Origin: Xiphophorus maculatus
Lineage: Eukaryota; Chordata; Actinopteri; Cyprinodontiformes; Poeciliidae
Assembly: GCF_002775205.1 (NCBI RefSeq)
Contig: NC_036462.1
Location: 31,537,084 to 31,601,083, forward strand
DNA length: 64,000 nucleotides
Reading direction: 5' to 3'
Shown: piece after piece, positions 38,603 to 51,664 of the stretch
Layout of the letters: each line of letters begins with the position of its first letter
Position numbering within the stretch: the stretch's first letter is position 1
The notes under the pieces: generated by a model
The model's database searches: none
Seen by the model: the letters and a program-made list of their open reading frames with translations, nothing else
Told to the model about the DNA's origin: nothing
Translations under genes and position numbers: made by a program

Positions 38603-39495
38603 TCTCTTGTTAGGATACTACTACGTGCTCTCTGTCTCTCTTCTTCAATGGTTATGACCGTAGAATTCAAGCGTGCAGCTCTGTGATGCCCTCTAGCTCC
38701 ACAAAGTGTGCATCGCTCTTTGTGACATCAATTTGCGTGATGTCACACATTGATGTCACTGCCTCAGCAGAACAACTAGAAAACTGCTGAAGTTTGAATA
38801 AAAACAACTTTACGGCTGAACGCTGCTCGGCTTAGCTGATGGCTATTGGAGACAGTTCAGCTGGTAATATGTCACCAAGGCTGAAATCCACACTGGGGAG
38901 CCAATGGACTGGCACAGCAGGGTGCGAGGACCACAGGTCAAAAGGAAACATTGTGTCCGAAAACAGAAAAAGGGGAAACGGGCCTGTTGACCCAGCTGAC
39001 GCCAACTCAACGTCTCTCTAGCTAAGCAAGGTTGGTGGAATCAAATAATGTTCTCGCTCTTTGGTTACCTAGCAACAGCCTGTTGAGTCACTTGCGCAGC
39101 AGCAGTTTCTGGTTTCACCTCCATTCCTCATAATTGCTTAGAATAAAAAAAAGAAATTAAAAAGCATTGTGATGTGAAAACTATGGATAAAACAAGAATG
39201 TATTCCAAATATTGAAAACAGAAAAACTAACAAAAACATTATTGATACAGATATAAGACACTTATTTCATGATATTGTAATATTGTTCAGCCTTACCATA
39301 ATTAGACTATTTCTGTGTTTAAAATCCATTTTAATTAGTTATTATTTAGGATTATTTTCTGAGAAATTGAGTTTGATTAGTTTGAATGTAATTACTGAAA
39401 TTCGTGGTTTGGGTAATGTTATCATTAACCAAATCTGTGTGACTCACAACAACATTTAATTTCCCTTTGGGATCAGTAAAGTTGAATTTTGAAGA

Positions 39496-39592
39496 CAACA
39501 CTTTACCAAGTGTAAAGTGTTGTCTTTACACTTGGTAAAGTGTTGAACTTTACCAAGATGAACAAGAAAATAGATGTATTTTCTTGTTCATC
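39496..39592. repeat. Paired perfect hairpins, copy 2
   Basis: Identical in structure to 18481-18577. Confidence 0.9.
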
Positions 39593-40433
39593 ACGCCGTA
39601 TGCTGCCACCTACTGGCCAACCAGTCTAAGTTCACAACTGGTGCGACATTATATTTCTGCTTTCATTGTTAACTGTCAGTCCGCCAAATGGGAAAACGTC
39701 TCTCTGCCGTGAAGCCTAAATTAGTAAAAAAAATTCTAATTCAAAATTAAATTCAAAAATACTTTATTGCTCCAAAAGGAAAATTAAATGTTGTAGCTCA
39801 TCAATTCAGATTCTTCACAGAGTTATTGCAGATGGCTGATTGCTGTTGGCAGAAAGATCTCTTGTAGCGGTCTGTGTTACAGCAATTTGAAGAAGCCTCT
39901 GACTGATGATACTGTGTTTTTTCAAGACGGTCTCATGAAGAGGATGGTCAGAGTTGCCCATAATTTTCTTAATTTTATAAAGAATCCTCCATCATTTCTG
40001 TCTTCTCTCTCCTGATTGGCCCAGTGTTGTTGTCTTGTCTCAGTAATGCTGGAGAATAATCACATAATAAGACAAACATTTCTTAATCTCTGTCTAAATA
40101 AAAGATGATTGAAAGGGACTTTTTTGATCAAGTCATCATCATGTCCTCACCTTTTCCACAATCTGTTACAATTAGATCATCAAGTGGAGCAGGTCTTCTC
40201 CTTTAGTTGTTGCTCAACTCAAGTCATGTGATACGAGTTGACGGAGAAATGAGATAAAGAGAAAAGACAACAGAATTCAAAAAAAGAAAATCTCAGGTGT
40301 AGCATTAAATGAAAAGTGTACGTGTTGTTTTAACATCACACAGCTTTAAAATATCACTGTCAGTGTAACCTCCGCATATTTGCGTTCTTAAATTCCGGTA
40401 TTAATTGGTTAGTGTTGCTTAACCAATTAATAC

Positions 40434-41278
40434 CGGGTTCCGGGGTTTTTTGTTCTGTTTTTTCTTTATTTTTGGATCCTCTTGGTGGTTCACGGGCCGT
40501 CCACCAGATGGCGCCAGAGGCTGGTTTCCCGGCGGAGGTGTGCCTGTAGTTCTGCACACCTGACGATGATCTTCTCATCATCAGCTGGAGGTGAAAAGAC
40601 GCTGACAGCCAGCACTTCGACGCTGGAGTGTTTTCGCCAAAACGGCACTCTGAGCCCCTCGGAGTCAGTCTCCGAGTTTGTTTCCTCTGAGCTTCCTCTC
40701 GAGTAATTCGTCGTTTTGTTCTCTGTGCTCTCCAGGTGTTTTTCCTCTCGAGTCATTCCCTGGATCCTCCCTGAGAGACTTCCGTTGTGGCTTTTGGATT
40801 AAGCCCTCCTCGTGACGCCGTGGGTGGTACCCACAGGTGCATGGCCCGAGTTCCCATTTCCTCCTCATCTGTCGGATCTCAAGATTCTCCAGTTTCACTT
40901 CCTCCGGCTGGCTGTCGGACCCTTCCCTCCATCATCGTCGAATCCAGAACTTACCTGTCCGCCCTCCACCGCCATCTCCCAGCCTTTGGACCTCGCTCAG
41001 CTCTGCTGCCCATCCGGAACCCGCAGCATCCACCCTCTCAATCCGAGACTATATCTACCAGAAAGTAAGAACTGATTTTCCCTTCTCGCACATCCTGTTT
41101 CCCAGCTGCCATTGAACTCACCATTTCCTCTTCGCTGTTCTGCAGTCCCCCCAGTTTGGACCCTAAGCACGCCAACATCTGTACTGGGTTATTGTTTTAC
41201 AATAAATATTCTTCAACTGATTCTTTGTCTCCTGTGATGTTCTGCATGTGGGCTAGAAACCTAAACCCCAACATGACA
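40434..41278 (+). mobile_element. Probable solo LTR fossil, copy 2
   Basis: Duplicate of the segment at 19420-20264, carried along with the tandem unit. Confidence 0.35.
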
Positions 41279-41495
41279 GCCACGCCCTCAAACACAGGGA
41301 TAGTTAAAGATTAAGGACCTATCTTTAAAATACCAAATTTAAAAAAAATAGAATTTAATAGATGTAAAGTAGTGTCACTACACGCTCGTGTACAGTAGGT
41401 GGCGGTATGAACCTTAAAGTTGCTTGCGATTCCCGCATAATAAAGAAGAAGCACTTGCCGCGGACAGTGGCAGTATTATTATTGATGACGTAACG

Positions 41496-43027
41496 AACAT
41501 CGGAAGTTGCTTGGATGGCATGAAGAAATCCTTGAGTCTTTGGTTCACTAGAGATCTGACTATTTTTGGACGAACTCTTCTGTCCAAAGCTGAAGGAGTG
41601 TCCAAGTTAATGTATCCATGCCATTCTGCTTTCATCTCTGACAAGAATATTAAGAAAGCCGATTCAATAATCTTTCTATCTGGAGGAACAAAACTCACTA
41701 TGACGATCTCATCTTATTAAAGATTATGATAAAGGAGGAATTCGAGCTTTGGATTTTGAGGCTCTGATTGGTTCATTTAGAGTAAATTGGCTGAAGACCT
41801 GTTTGTCTCATTCCAACTCGATGTGGTTTCATAAACCTGAATCTATATTTAATAAGCTCGGTGGCTTAGGTTTCTTGCTTAAATGTGATTTTGAATTAAC
41901 CAAGATTAATATTGCACTGTCTAATTTCCACAAGCAAGTTTTACATTTCTGGAAAATTATATTTACCCACAATTTTACCCCACATGGATCCGTTGTGTGG
42001 AATAACAGATCAATATTAATAAATGGAAAATCTATTTTTAAAACTGACTGGTATGAAAAAGGTATTTTATTTGTAACTGACTTAATGGATAGTAATGGTG
42101 TTTTGTTAAATCATAGAGATTTTACCAACAAATTTGATCTGAACTGTACTTGTAATGAATATCTAGAAGTATGCAAAGCTATTCCTGTAGCTCTGATCCA
42201 TCTCATCCAAAACACCTTAAGATATTCAAATGTTATTTCATCTTTACCCAAACTGAAAATTGGGGAATATAGTGTGACTGATGGAAAGTGCAATAATGTT
42301 ATGCTTGTGACTGCCTTCAAATCTAAATTATTTAATGATTACAACAATAGGATCTTGACAACAACCAATCTGTCTATTATAAAGAAGAAGGCGTTCTCCA
42401 AGTATGTAAAATGGCCGATTTCACCAAAGGTTAAAGAAACTCGCTTCAAAATCTCTCACAATTTTTACCCAGTGGCTGAATTTTTGCACAAAAGATTAAA
42501 ATTTGATTCAACATGTTGTGCCTTTTGTGAATGTCCAGAGGAATCCATTAATAATCTCTTTTTTTTCCTGTCCCTTTTCTTTTAAACTATGGAGAGACAT
42601 TAAAAACTGGTTGTCCCTTAAAATTGAAGACATCCCAGAGATATTATTATAATACTATGTTGATGGCCTTGATAGTCAAATATCTGACATGGTAAATATT
42701 GTCTTCTTGCTTGTTAAATATCATATACATTGCTGTAAATGGAGAGGTTCTACACCTTGTTTTGATTTTTTTCTTAACCAATTTAAATTGTATTACACCT
42801 CATTGAAACATTTGAAATCTGTTTCTGCAAAAAAAAGTAACTGCCAGTATCTCTACTTTCTTTTGTTTTAAAATCTTGCTCTGTTATTCATTTGCCTTAC
42901 TGTTTATGTGCTTGTCTTTAGTCTTAGCTCCTTGTTTTTTTTATTTTTTCTACCCATGTTGCAATGTTCTTATACCTCAACGAGTCTTTGTATACTGTTT
43001 GTTTAATAAAATTTTTTTTTTAAAAAA
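41496..43027 (+). mobile_element. 5'-truncated L1/Tx1-like LINE, copy 2
   Basis: Duplicate of the element at 20483-22015, with flanking repeats at 41462-41495 and 43028-43061. One extra T in the run at about 42560-42567 ends the long frame early, at 42585. Confidence 0.85.
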
Positions 43028-45352
43028 GGACCGTGGCAGTATTATTCTTCATGACGTAACGCAGATATCCGTACACAAGGCGGAAGTACTTGAGTATTGT
43101 GGTCGCCATTTTCAAAACGGCTAAGCTTTATTGCACACTGGAATTGTCCACTAAAGAAGTTTAAATAAAGAGCTGGAACTTTGAATGAAAGGTAAAGAGA
43201 ACCAGCAGAAGCATGGCGGACCTGAGTCTACTGCCCGTCTCAGTGCATTCTCCCTGTAGTTTGTCCTTAGTAAAGCTGCTTTCTTAATATTACATTAGCA
43301 TTTTTAGCTAAAGCTAGCTGCGGCCTTATTACAGACACACAGGATAAATGGATTCTCTTTTTTAGCTGTAGTCATGATCTAGAAGTTTCCCTGTTTCTCC
43401 TGTAAGTCGACCAGGAGAGGTCTTGTTTTGGTTTTCCTAAAAGAGTCGGATTTCTCCTGTGTTCACTTCAAGGTCCGTTATCATTGTGTGAGGATGTGCT
43501 CTACAGCAAAACAGTTTTAAAGGAGAGGAGAGGTTAAATGTCTCCAAATGTACCTTCCCCTCATTGGTGACCCGTTAAATTCAGGATAAAAATCTCATTC
43601 AGAGATAAAACTGAATAGTCAAGCTCCATGTTTAATATTAGAGACTAATGTAAAAGTCTCTAATATACGGACCACCCCTATACGTATAGACCACCGTGTA
43701 GGGGTAGTCTATACGGACTTAGATTGTTATCACGATATTTTGCGGTTTAATTGTGATAAGTTTAGAACTAATAACTACTGCTACAAACACAAATACTGTT
43801 CATAAATAGCATTCCTATTAAAAAAAACATTCCTATGTCAAAATAAGCTTCTTCAGCAGCCACTTAAAGAAACATGATTTAAATTACCAAACTGCGCTCA
43901 GACATACATTTGTCTTTTTTTTTTACATCAACTAATTTATTGAGACGACAATAAATCAAAACTTCTATCATGATAAGAATTTTTTTACAACAAATAATAA
44001 ACTATACATTAAATGCCCACCCATATTTGACAACTGATATTCACAGACATTGAAAAACTGAGTTAGTATTATGCTATTTGTAATAATTGTGGAAATTGTC
44101 TGTGTTAATCCCCTCAACCATGGACAGAAGTGGACGGGATCCAAACGTAATTAGGCATTTTTTGTTTTCCTGGACTCAATTTTATTTTCTTTTTGCTAAG
44201 ATATGCTACAGGAGATGTAGCATTTGATGGAGGGGGTTCGTCATCGTATTACAGATTTTTACAAAACAGATGTTCTGGTTTTCGAGCATCCTGTGTGAAT
44301 CCCTTAATAAAGCCCATTTAAACATGATTTGGACCAATTTTTAAGGTCCCTTGACATTACAGTAGTTGTGAATTGCTGCTAAATATAGATTGTATTGAGC
44401 TGAGCTGGCAGAACAAAGCCCAACCCTGTCTTTCACAGTCATTGGTTGAACCAGATTTTGTTTTTTGTTTTTTTGGTCTGCAGATCATTCATCGCGATGA
44501 TGGAGCTCCCTGACTTCAGCAAGCAGCTGCTGCAGCAGCTGTGGACGCTGAGGAGGGAGGGTCTGTTCTGTGACTGCACCATCCTGGTGGGAGACAGCTC
44601 TCACCGGGCTCACAAGGTCGTACTGGCTGCCTCTAGCCTGCTCTTCAGGTAAAACGTCTGAACTGTTCAGCACATTTTGCTTCGGTTTGAAACGTGGGAC
44701 GAGACAGGACCAGCAGAAAAAAAAAAGCCTCTGCTCCTTGCTCAGGTCCCTTCTGGACAGCTCGGACACCATCTCCATCGACACCTCCGTGGTTTCCTCC
44801 CAGGAGTTTGGGGCGCTGTTGGAAATGATCTACACTGGCCGGTTGCCTCTGGGGAAGCACAACGCGAGCCGCATTGTTGCGGCTGCGGACAGCCTGCAAA
44901 TGTTCGACGTAGCCGTGGGCTTTAAGAAGGTCCTTTCCACTCTGGTGGGTCAGAAAGTCCCGGTTCAATATTGATCACTACCTACAACAAGGTCATATTG
45001 TTTAGAATAAAAAAATCTTTGTTCATGCAAATTCGCCTCCAACCAAACCTGTGGCGTTTCAGGTTTGGTTTACCACAAACAGGCAGAGCACCTTGAAGTG
45101 AAGCCGTTTGCCTGCGAGGAATGTGGCGCAGTGTTCGGAGCCAACTCTTCTCTGAAGAACCACATGAGGCTGCACACGGGAGAGAAACCCTATCACTGTC
45201 AGCACTGCGACATGAGCTTCAGTGTAGCCGCTGCACTGGCTTACCACACCAAGAAGAAACACTCTGAGGGTAGGACAGTCTGGCATTGTGGTTTCTTACT
45301 ACCAGTATGGAGGGAATAATCTTAGTTTTAGATCTTAAAATATTACCTTATT

Positions 45353-47555
45353 AGGCCCGAGCAGCAAAGCGCTGCGAAGGCCTATTGTATCTGTACTGTT
45401 TATTATTAGGCCCGAGCAGCAAAGCGCTGCGAAGGCCTATTGTTTCTGTACTGTTTCTTATTATTATTATTATTATTACGATTCTGCCCCCCCAAAGAGG
45501 CGCCTTTTTGGGGGCTTTATCATATTCAAAAACTCACCAAACTTGGCGGTCGCGACTAGAAAATTTAAAAATTTTGAATTTTAAGGTTGTCGCAAAAATC
45601 GCAAAAAAAATTGCTCAACGGCGGCAACTAGCAATTTTCTGTTGACACAATGGTATGAACGTATTTCATCGTAGAGACATGAAATTTGGTACACTTGTAG
45701 AGCTCACCAAAAGACTCAGAACTTACATTTAATGTTATTAGCCAACTATCACAGGAAGTCGGCCATTTTGTCTTGAACGTCCATTTTTTTCCTCGATTTT
45801 GACGTTTACAGCCTTCGTATTTGATCGAACTCCTCCTAGGAATTTCGATTGATCGACTTCAAACTCGGTCAGTCTGATCATAAGGCATGTTTGATTTAAA
45901 GTTATCAAATTGGTGAGTTTTGGAGTATGTTGAAGGGGGGTTAGCAGGGGTCAAAGTTCACCTACTCGCCATGAAACACGAAACTCTTATATTTCCTATA
46001 AAAAAACACATAGAGGGACCAAACTTTCAGTGATTGATCGGCATCGGATGTCCTAAAATACCCTGTGGTGAAATGATGACATCACTTAAGCCACGCCCCC
46101 TGAGAACAGGAAGTGTCATGTTTTACTGTGAGCGGTCGCTCTCTTAGCCCTTTGACCTAATCAACATGAAACTGTGTCCACACACAGAAGACATGTTGGT
46201 GTGTTGAGGATTCCAACCCTGACCGGCTTTGAGATAGCAGCTGGGCGTGGCGGCGTGGCGAAGTGACCTGTAACGCCGATGCCATACGTTTGCTTCTAGA
46301 TTCCACATGTTTCGACCGAGCTGCACCAAACTTGGCTTGAGTGATGCTGGTGTGATACCTGAAAATTCTATGTCATCAGATTATGACGTCATCTAAGCCC
46401 CGCCCCCTCAGAACAGGAAGTGCTATTTTTTTCCTTGGAAACTTTCATCTATGGCTCTCTTGACCTAATCAAGGTGATTCTGTGTTGGATGACAGATAGG
46501 AAGTTGGTCTCGCTTGCTTTAAAGTGCCAAGAGTTTTCAATGGCGGCAACGCCGTTCGTATACGTTTGCCTCTACATTCCACATATTTTGACCGAGCTGC
46601 ATCAAACTTGGCCTGAGTGATCCTGGAGGCTTGCCCGTCAATCCTACGTCATCACATTATGACGTCATCTAAGCCCCGCCCCCTCGGAACCGGAAGTGCC
46701 GTTTTTTTCCTTGGAAAGCTCTGTTTATGGCTCTCTTGACCTAATCAAGGTGATTCTGTGTTGGATGACAGATAGGAAGTTGGTCTCGCTTGCTTTAAAG
46801 TGCCAAGAGTTTTCAATGGCGGCAACGCCGTTCGTATACGTTTGCCTCTACATTCCACATATTTTGACCGAGCTGCATCAAACTTGGCCTGAGTGATCCT
46901 GGAGGCTTGCCCGTCGATCCTACGTCATCACATTGTGACGTCATCTAAGCCCCGCCCCCTCGGAACCGGAAGTGCCGTTTTTTTCCTTGGAAAGCTCCGT
47001 TTATGGCTCTCTTGACCTAATCAAGATGATTCGGATGATGAGCTCTGTCATTGCTCGCTGCTGGCTGAACCGTGTGGGCGTGGCCAAACGGCGAATATCA
47101 GTCCCTCGCCATATTCATACGTTTGGCTCTAATTCAAGCATGGATCATCCGATTGGCTCCAAACTGGATATGTATGACCTTTGTTCACCTCTAAAGAGCC
47201 CAACGGGTTTGAAATGTAATTTGGCTCCACTGCGCCCCCTAAGTTAATACATGGGTTGTATCTCCTCGACGCATCGACCGATCTGCGCCACATTTTTTGA
47301 CAGTCGTCGGGGAGCGCTGCCGAACGCATTCACGCGTGTCGCCTGGTGGACGGGCGGGGAAAATGCGCGACAGCTTCTGCGGTGGCTAGCGGGCGGCGGT
47401 GCTGAAAACTGCGGCGGAGCTTCTGCGGTCGGGAGTTGGCTGCGGCTCTGGAAATCGCGCGAGACCTTCTGCGGTGGCCGGAACCCCCGCGGTGGCCAAT
47501 AGGCCGGAGCGGCGCTTGCTGCGAGGGCCGCCCGAGGCTGCTTGCAGCTTTAATT
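45353..47555 (+). repeat. 2.2-kb intronic element, copy A of unit 2
   Basis: Nearly identical to 24344-26547. Perfect CRE modules start at 46384, 46660 and 46936, with a variant at 46077. Confidence 0.85.
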
Positions 47556-49461
47556 AGGCCCGAGCAGCAAAGCGCTGCGAAGGCCTATTGTATCTGTACT
47601 GTTTATTATTAGGCCCGAGCAGCAAAGCGCTGCGAAGGCCTATTGTTTCTGTACTGTTTCTTATTATTATTACGATTCTGCCCCCCTAAAGAGGAGCCTT
47701 TTTGGGGGCTTTATCATATTCAAAAACTCACCAAACTTGGCGGTGGCGACTAGAAAATTTAAAAATTTTGAATTTTAAGGTTGTCGCAAAAATCGCAAAA
47801 AAAATTGCTGAACGGCGGCAACTAGCAATTTTCTGTTGACACAATGGTATGAACGTACTTCATCGTAGAGACATGAAATTTGGTACACTTGTAGAGCTCA
47901 CCAAAAGACTCAGAACTTACATTGAATGTTATAAGCCAACTATCACAGAAAGTCGGCCATTTTGTATTGAACGTCCATTTTTTACCTCGAGTTTGACGTT
48001 TACAGCCTTCGTATTTGATCGAACTCCTCCTAGGGATTTCGATTGATCGACTTCAAACTCGGTCAGTCTGATCATAAGGCATGTCTGATTTAAAGTTATC
48101 AAATTGGTGACTGTATGAGCTTGCTGAAGGGGGGTTACCAGGGGTCAAAGTTCACCTACTCGCCATGAAACACGAAACTCTTATATTTCCTATATAAAAA
48201 CACATAGAGGGACCAAACTTTCTGTTATTGATCATCAATAGGTGTCCTAAAATATCCTGTGGTGAAATTATGACATCGCTTAGGCCACGCCCCCTGAGAA
48301 CAGGAAGTGTCATGTTTTACTGTGAACGGTCGCTATCTTAGCCCTTTGACATAATCAACATGAAACTGTGTCCAGAGACAGAAGACATGTTGGTGTGTTG
48401 TGGATTCAAGCCCTGACTGGCTGCGATGAAGCAGCTGGGTGTGGCGGCGTGGCGAAGTGACCTGTAACGCCGATGCCATACGTTTGCTTCTAGATTCCAC
48501 ATGTTTCGACCGAGCTGCACCAAACTTGGCCTGACTCATCCTGGTGTGATGCCTGACAATGCTATGTCATCATATTATGACGTCATCTAAGCCCCGCCCC
48601 CTCAGAATGAATTAGAGAGATCTTCTGTGTAATTACATAATAAACAGTCCATGTTCGTTGTTTGTAGGGCAATGCTGCCCTCTGCTGTCCACTGAAATAG
48701 TTTCATTATTTCAGTAATTCGACACCAGAGGGCAGCATTGCCCTACGGAATGACAGTTCAATGTTGAATTAAAGAGGAAAAAATTTAATAATTAGTAATT
48801 CTAACACAAAAACTCACAGAGACACCAAACGTTCAGTGATTGATCATAATCGAGTGTAGAATAATATCCAATGGTCAAATGATGACATCACTTAGGCCCC
48901 GCCCCCTCGGAACAGGAAGTGCTATTTTTTTACTTGGAAAGCTCTGTTTATGGCTCTCTTGACCTAATCAAGATGATTCGGATGATAAACTCTGTCAATG
49001 CTCGCTGCTGGCTGAACCGTGTGGGCGTGGCCAAATGGCGAATATCAGTCCCTCGCCATATACATACGTTTGGCTCTTATTCAGGCATAGATCATCCGAT
49101 TGGCGCCAAACTGGATAGGTATGACCTTTGTTCACCTCTAAAGAGCGCGACGGGTTTGAAATGTAATTTGGCTCCACTGCGCCCCCTAAGTTAATACATG
49201 GGCTGTATCTCCTCGACACATCGACCGATCTGCACCAGATTTTTGACAGTCGTCGGGGAGCGCTGCCAAACGCATTCACGCGTGTCGCCTGGTGGCGGGC
49301 GGCGGTGCTGGAAACTGCGGCGGAGCTTCTGCGGTGGGGAGTTGGCTGCGGCTGTGGAAATCGTGCGAGAGCTTCTGCGGTGGCTGGAACCCCCGCGGTG
49401 GCCAATAGGCCGGAGCGGCGCTTGCTGCGAGGGCCGCCCGAGGCTGCTTGCAGCTTTAATT
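47556..49461 (+). repeat. 2.2-kb intronic element, copy B of unit 2
   Basis: Nearly identical to 26548-28454, including the foldback at 48664-48746. Its tail reads ccgcccgagg where the unit 1 copy reads ccgctcgagg. Confidence 0.85.
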
Positions 49462-51664
49462 AGGCCCGAGCAGCAAAGCGCTGCGAAGGCCTATTGTATC
49501 TGTACTGTTTATTATTAGGCCCGAGCAGCAAAGCGCTGCGAAGGCCTATTGTTTCTGTACTGTTTCTTATTATTATTATTATTATTACGATTCTGCCCCC
49601 CCAAAGAGGCGCCTTTTTGGGGGCTTTATCATATTCAAAAACTCACCAAACTTGGCGGTGGCGACTAGAAAATTTAAAAATTTTGAATTTTAAGGTTGTC
49701 GCAAAAATCGCAAAAAAAATTGCTGAACGGCGGCAACTAGCAATTTTCTGTTGACACAATGGTATGAACGTACTTCATCGTAGAGACATGAAATTTGGTA
49801 CACTTGTAGAGCTCACCAAAAGACTCAGAACTTACATTTAATGTTATTAGCCAACTATCACAGGAAGTCGGCCATTTTGTCTTGAACGTCCATTTTTTTC
49901 CTCGATTTTGACGTTTACAGCCTTCGTATTTGATCGAACTCCTCCTAGGAATTTCGATTGATCGACTTCAAACTCGGTCAGTCTGATCATAAGGCATGTT
50001 TGATTTAAAGTTATCAAATTGGTGAGTTTTGGAGCATGTTGAAGGGGGGTTAGCAGGGGTCAAAGTTCACCTACTCGCCATGAAACACGAAACTCTTATA
50101 TTTCCTATAAAAAAACACATAGAGGGACCAAACTTTCAGTGATTGATCGTCATCGGGTGTCCTAAAATACCCTGTGGTGAAATGATGACATCACTTAGGC
50201 CACGCCCCCTGAGAACAGGAAGTGTCATGTTTTACTGTGAACGGTCGCTATCTTAGCCCTTTGACCTAATCAACATGAAACTGTGTCCAGACACAGAAGA
50301 CATGTTGGTGTGTTGAGGATTCCAACCCTGACCGGCTTTGAGATAGCAGCTGGGCGTGGCGGCGTGGCGAAGTGACCTGTAACGCCGATGCCATACGTTT
50401 GCTTCTAGATTCCACATGTTTCGACCGAGCTGCACCAAACTTGGCTTGAGTGATGCTGGTGTGATACCTGAAAATTCTATGTCATCAGATTATGACGTCA
50501 TCTAAGCCCCGCCCCCTCAGAACAGGAAGTGCTATTTTTTTCCTTGGAAACTTTCATCTATGGCTCTCTTGACCTAATCAAGGTGATTCTGTGTTGGATG
50601 ACAGATAGGAAGTTGGTCTCGCTTGCTTTAAAGTGCCAAGAGTTTTCAATGGCGGCAACGCCGTTCGTATACGTTTGCCTCTACATTCCACATATTTTGA
50701 CCGAGCTGCATCAAACTTGGCCTGAGTGATCCTGGAGGCTTGCCCGTCAATCCTACGTCATCACATTATGACGTCATCTAAGCCCCGCCCCCTCGGAACC
50801 GGAAGTGCCGTTTTTTTCCTTGGAAAGCTCTGTTTATGGCTCTCTTGACCTAATCAAGTTGATTCTGTGTTGGATGACAGATAGGAAGTTGATCTCACTT
50901 GCTTTAAAGTGCCAAGAGTGTTCAATGGCGGCAACGCCGTTCGTATACGTTTGCCTCTACATTCCACATATTTTGACCGAGCTGCATCAAACTTGGCCTG
51001 AGTGATCCTGGAGGCTTGCCCGTCAATCCTACGTCATCACATTATGACGTCATCTAAGCCCCGCCCCCTCGGAACCGGAAGTGCCGTTTTTTTCCTTGGA
51101 AAGCTCTGTTTATGGCTCTTTTGACCTAATCAAGATGATTCGGATGATAAACTCTGTCAATGCTTGCTGCTGGCTGAACCGTGTAGGCGTGGCCAAATGG
51201 CGAATATCAGTCCCTCGCCATATGCATACGTTTGGCTCTTATTCACGCATAGATCATCCGATTGGCGCCAAACTGGATATGTATGACCTTTGTTCACCTC
51301 TAAAGAGCCCAACGAGGTTGAAATGTAATTTGGCTCCACTGCGCCCCCTAAGTTAATACATCGGCCGTATCTCCTCGACGCATCGACCGATCTGCACCAG
51401 ATTTTTCGACAGTCGTCGGGGAGCGCCGCCGAACGCATTCATGCCTGTCGCCCGGTGGACGGGCGTGGAAAATGCGCGACAGCTTCTGCGGCGGCTGGCG
51501 GGCGGCGGTGCTGGAAACTGCGGCGGAGCTTCCGCGGTGGGGAGCGGGCTGCGGCTCTGGAAACCGCGCGAGAGCTTCTGCGGTGGCTGGAACCCCCGCG
51601 GTGGCCAATAGGCCGGAGCGGCGCTTGCTGCGAGGGCCGCCCGAGGCTGCTTGCAGCTTTAATT
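49462..51664 (+). repeat. 2.2-kb intronic element, copy C of unit 2, with head
   Basis: Full length (2,203 bp). Unlike copy C of unit 1 it has both hairpin heads, and in its first 500 bases or so it carries copy A-type bases. From about 50030 it matches copy C of unit 1. The tail again abuts the splice acceptor of the zinc-finger exon at 51681. Confidence 0.85.
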
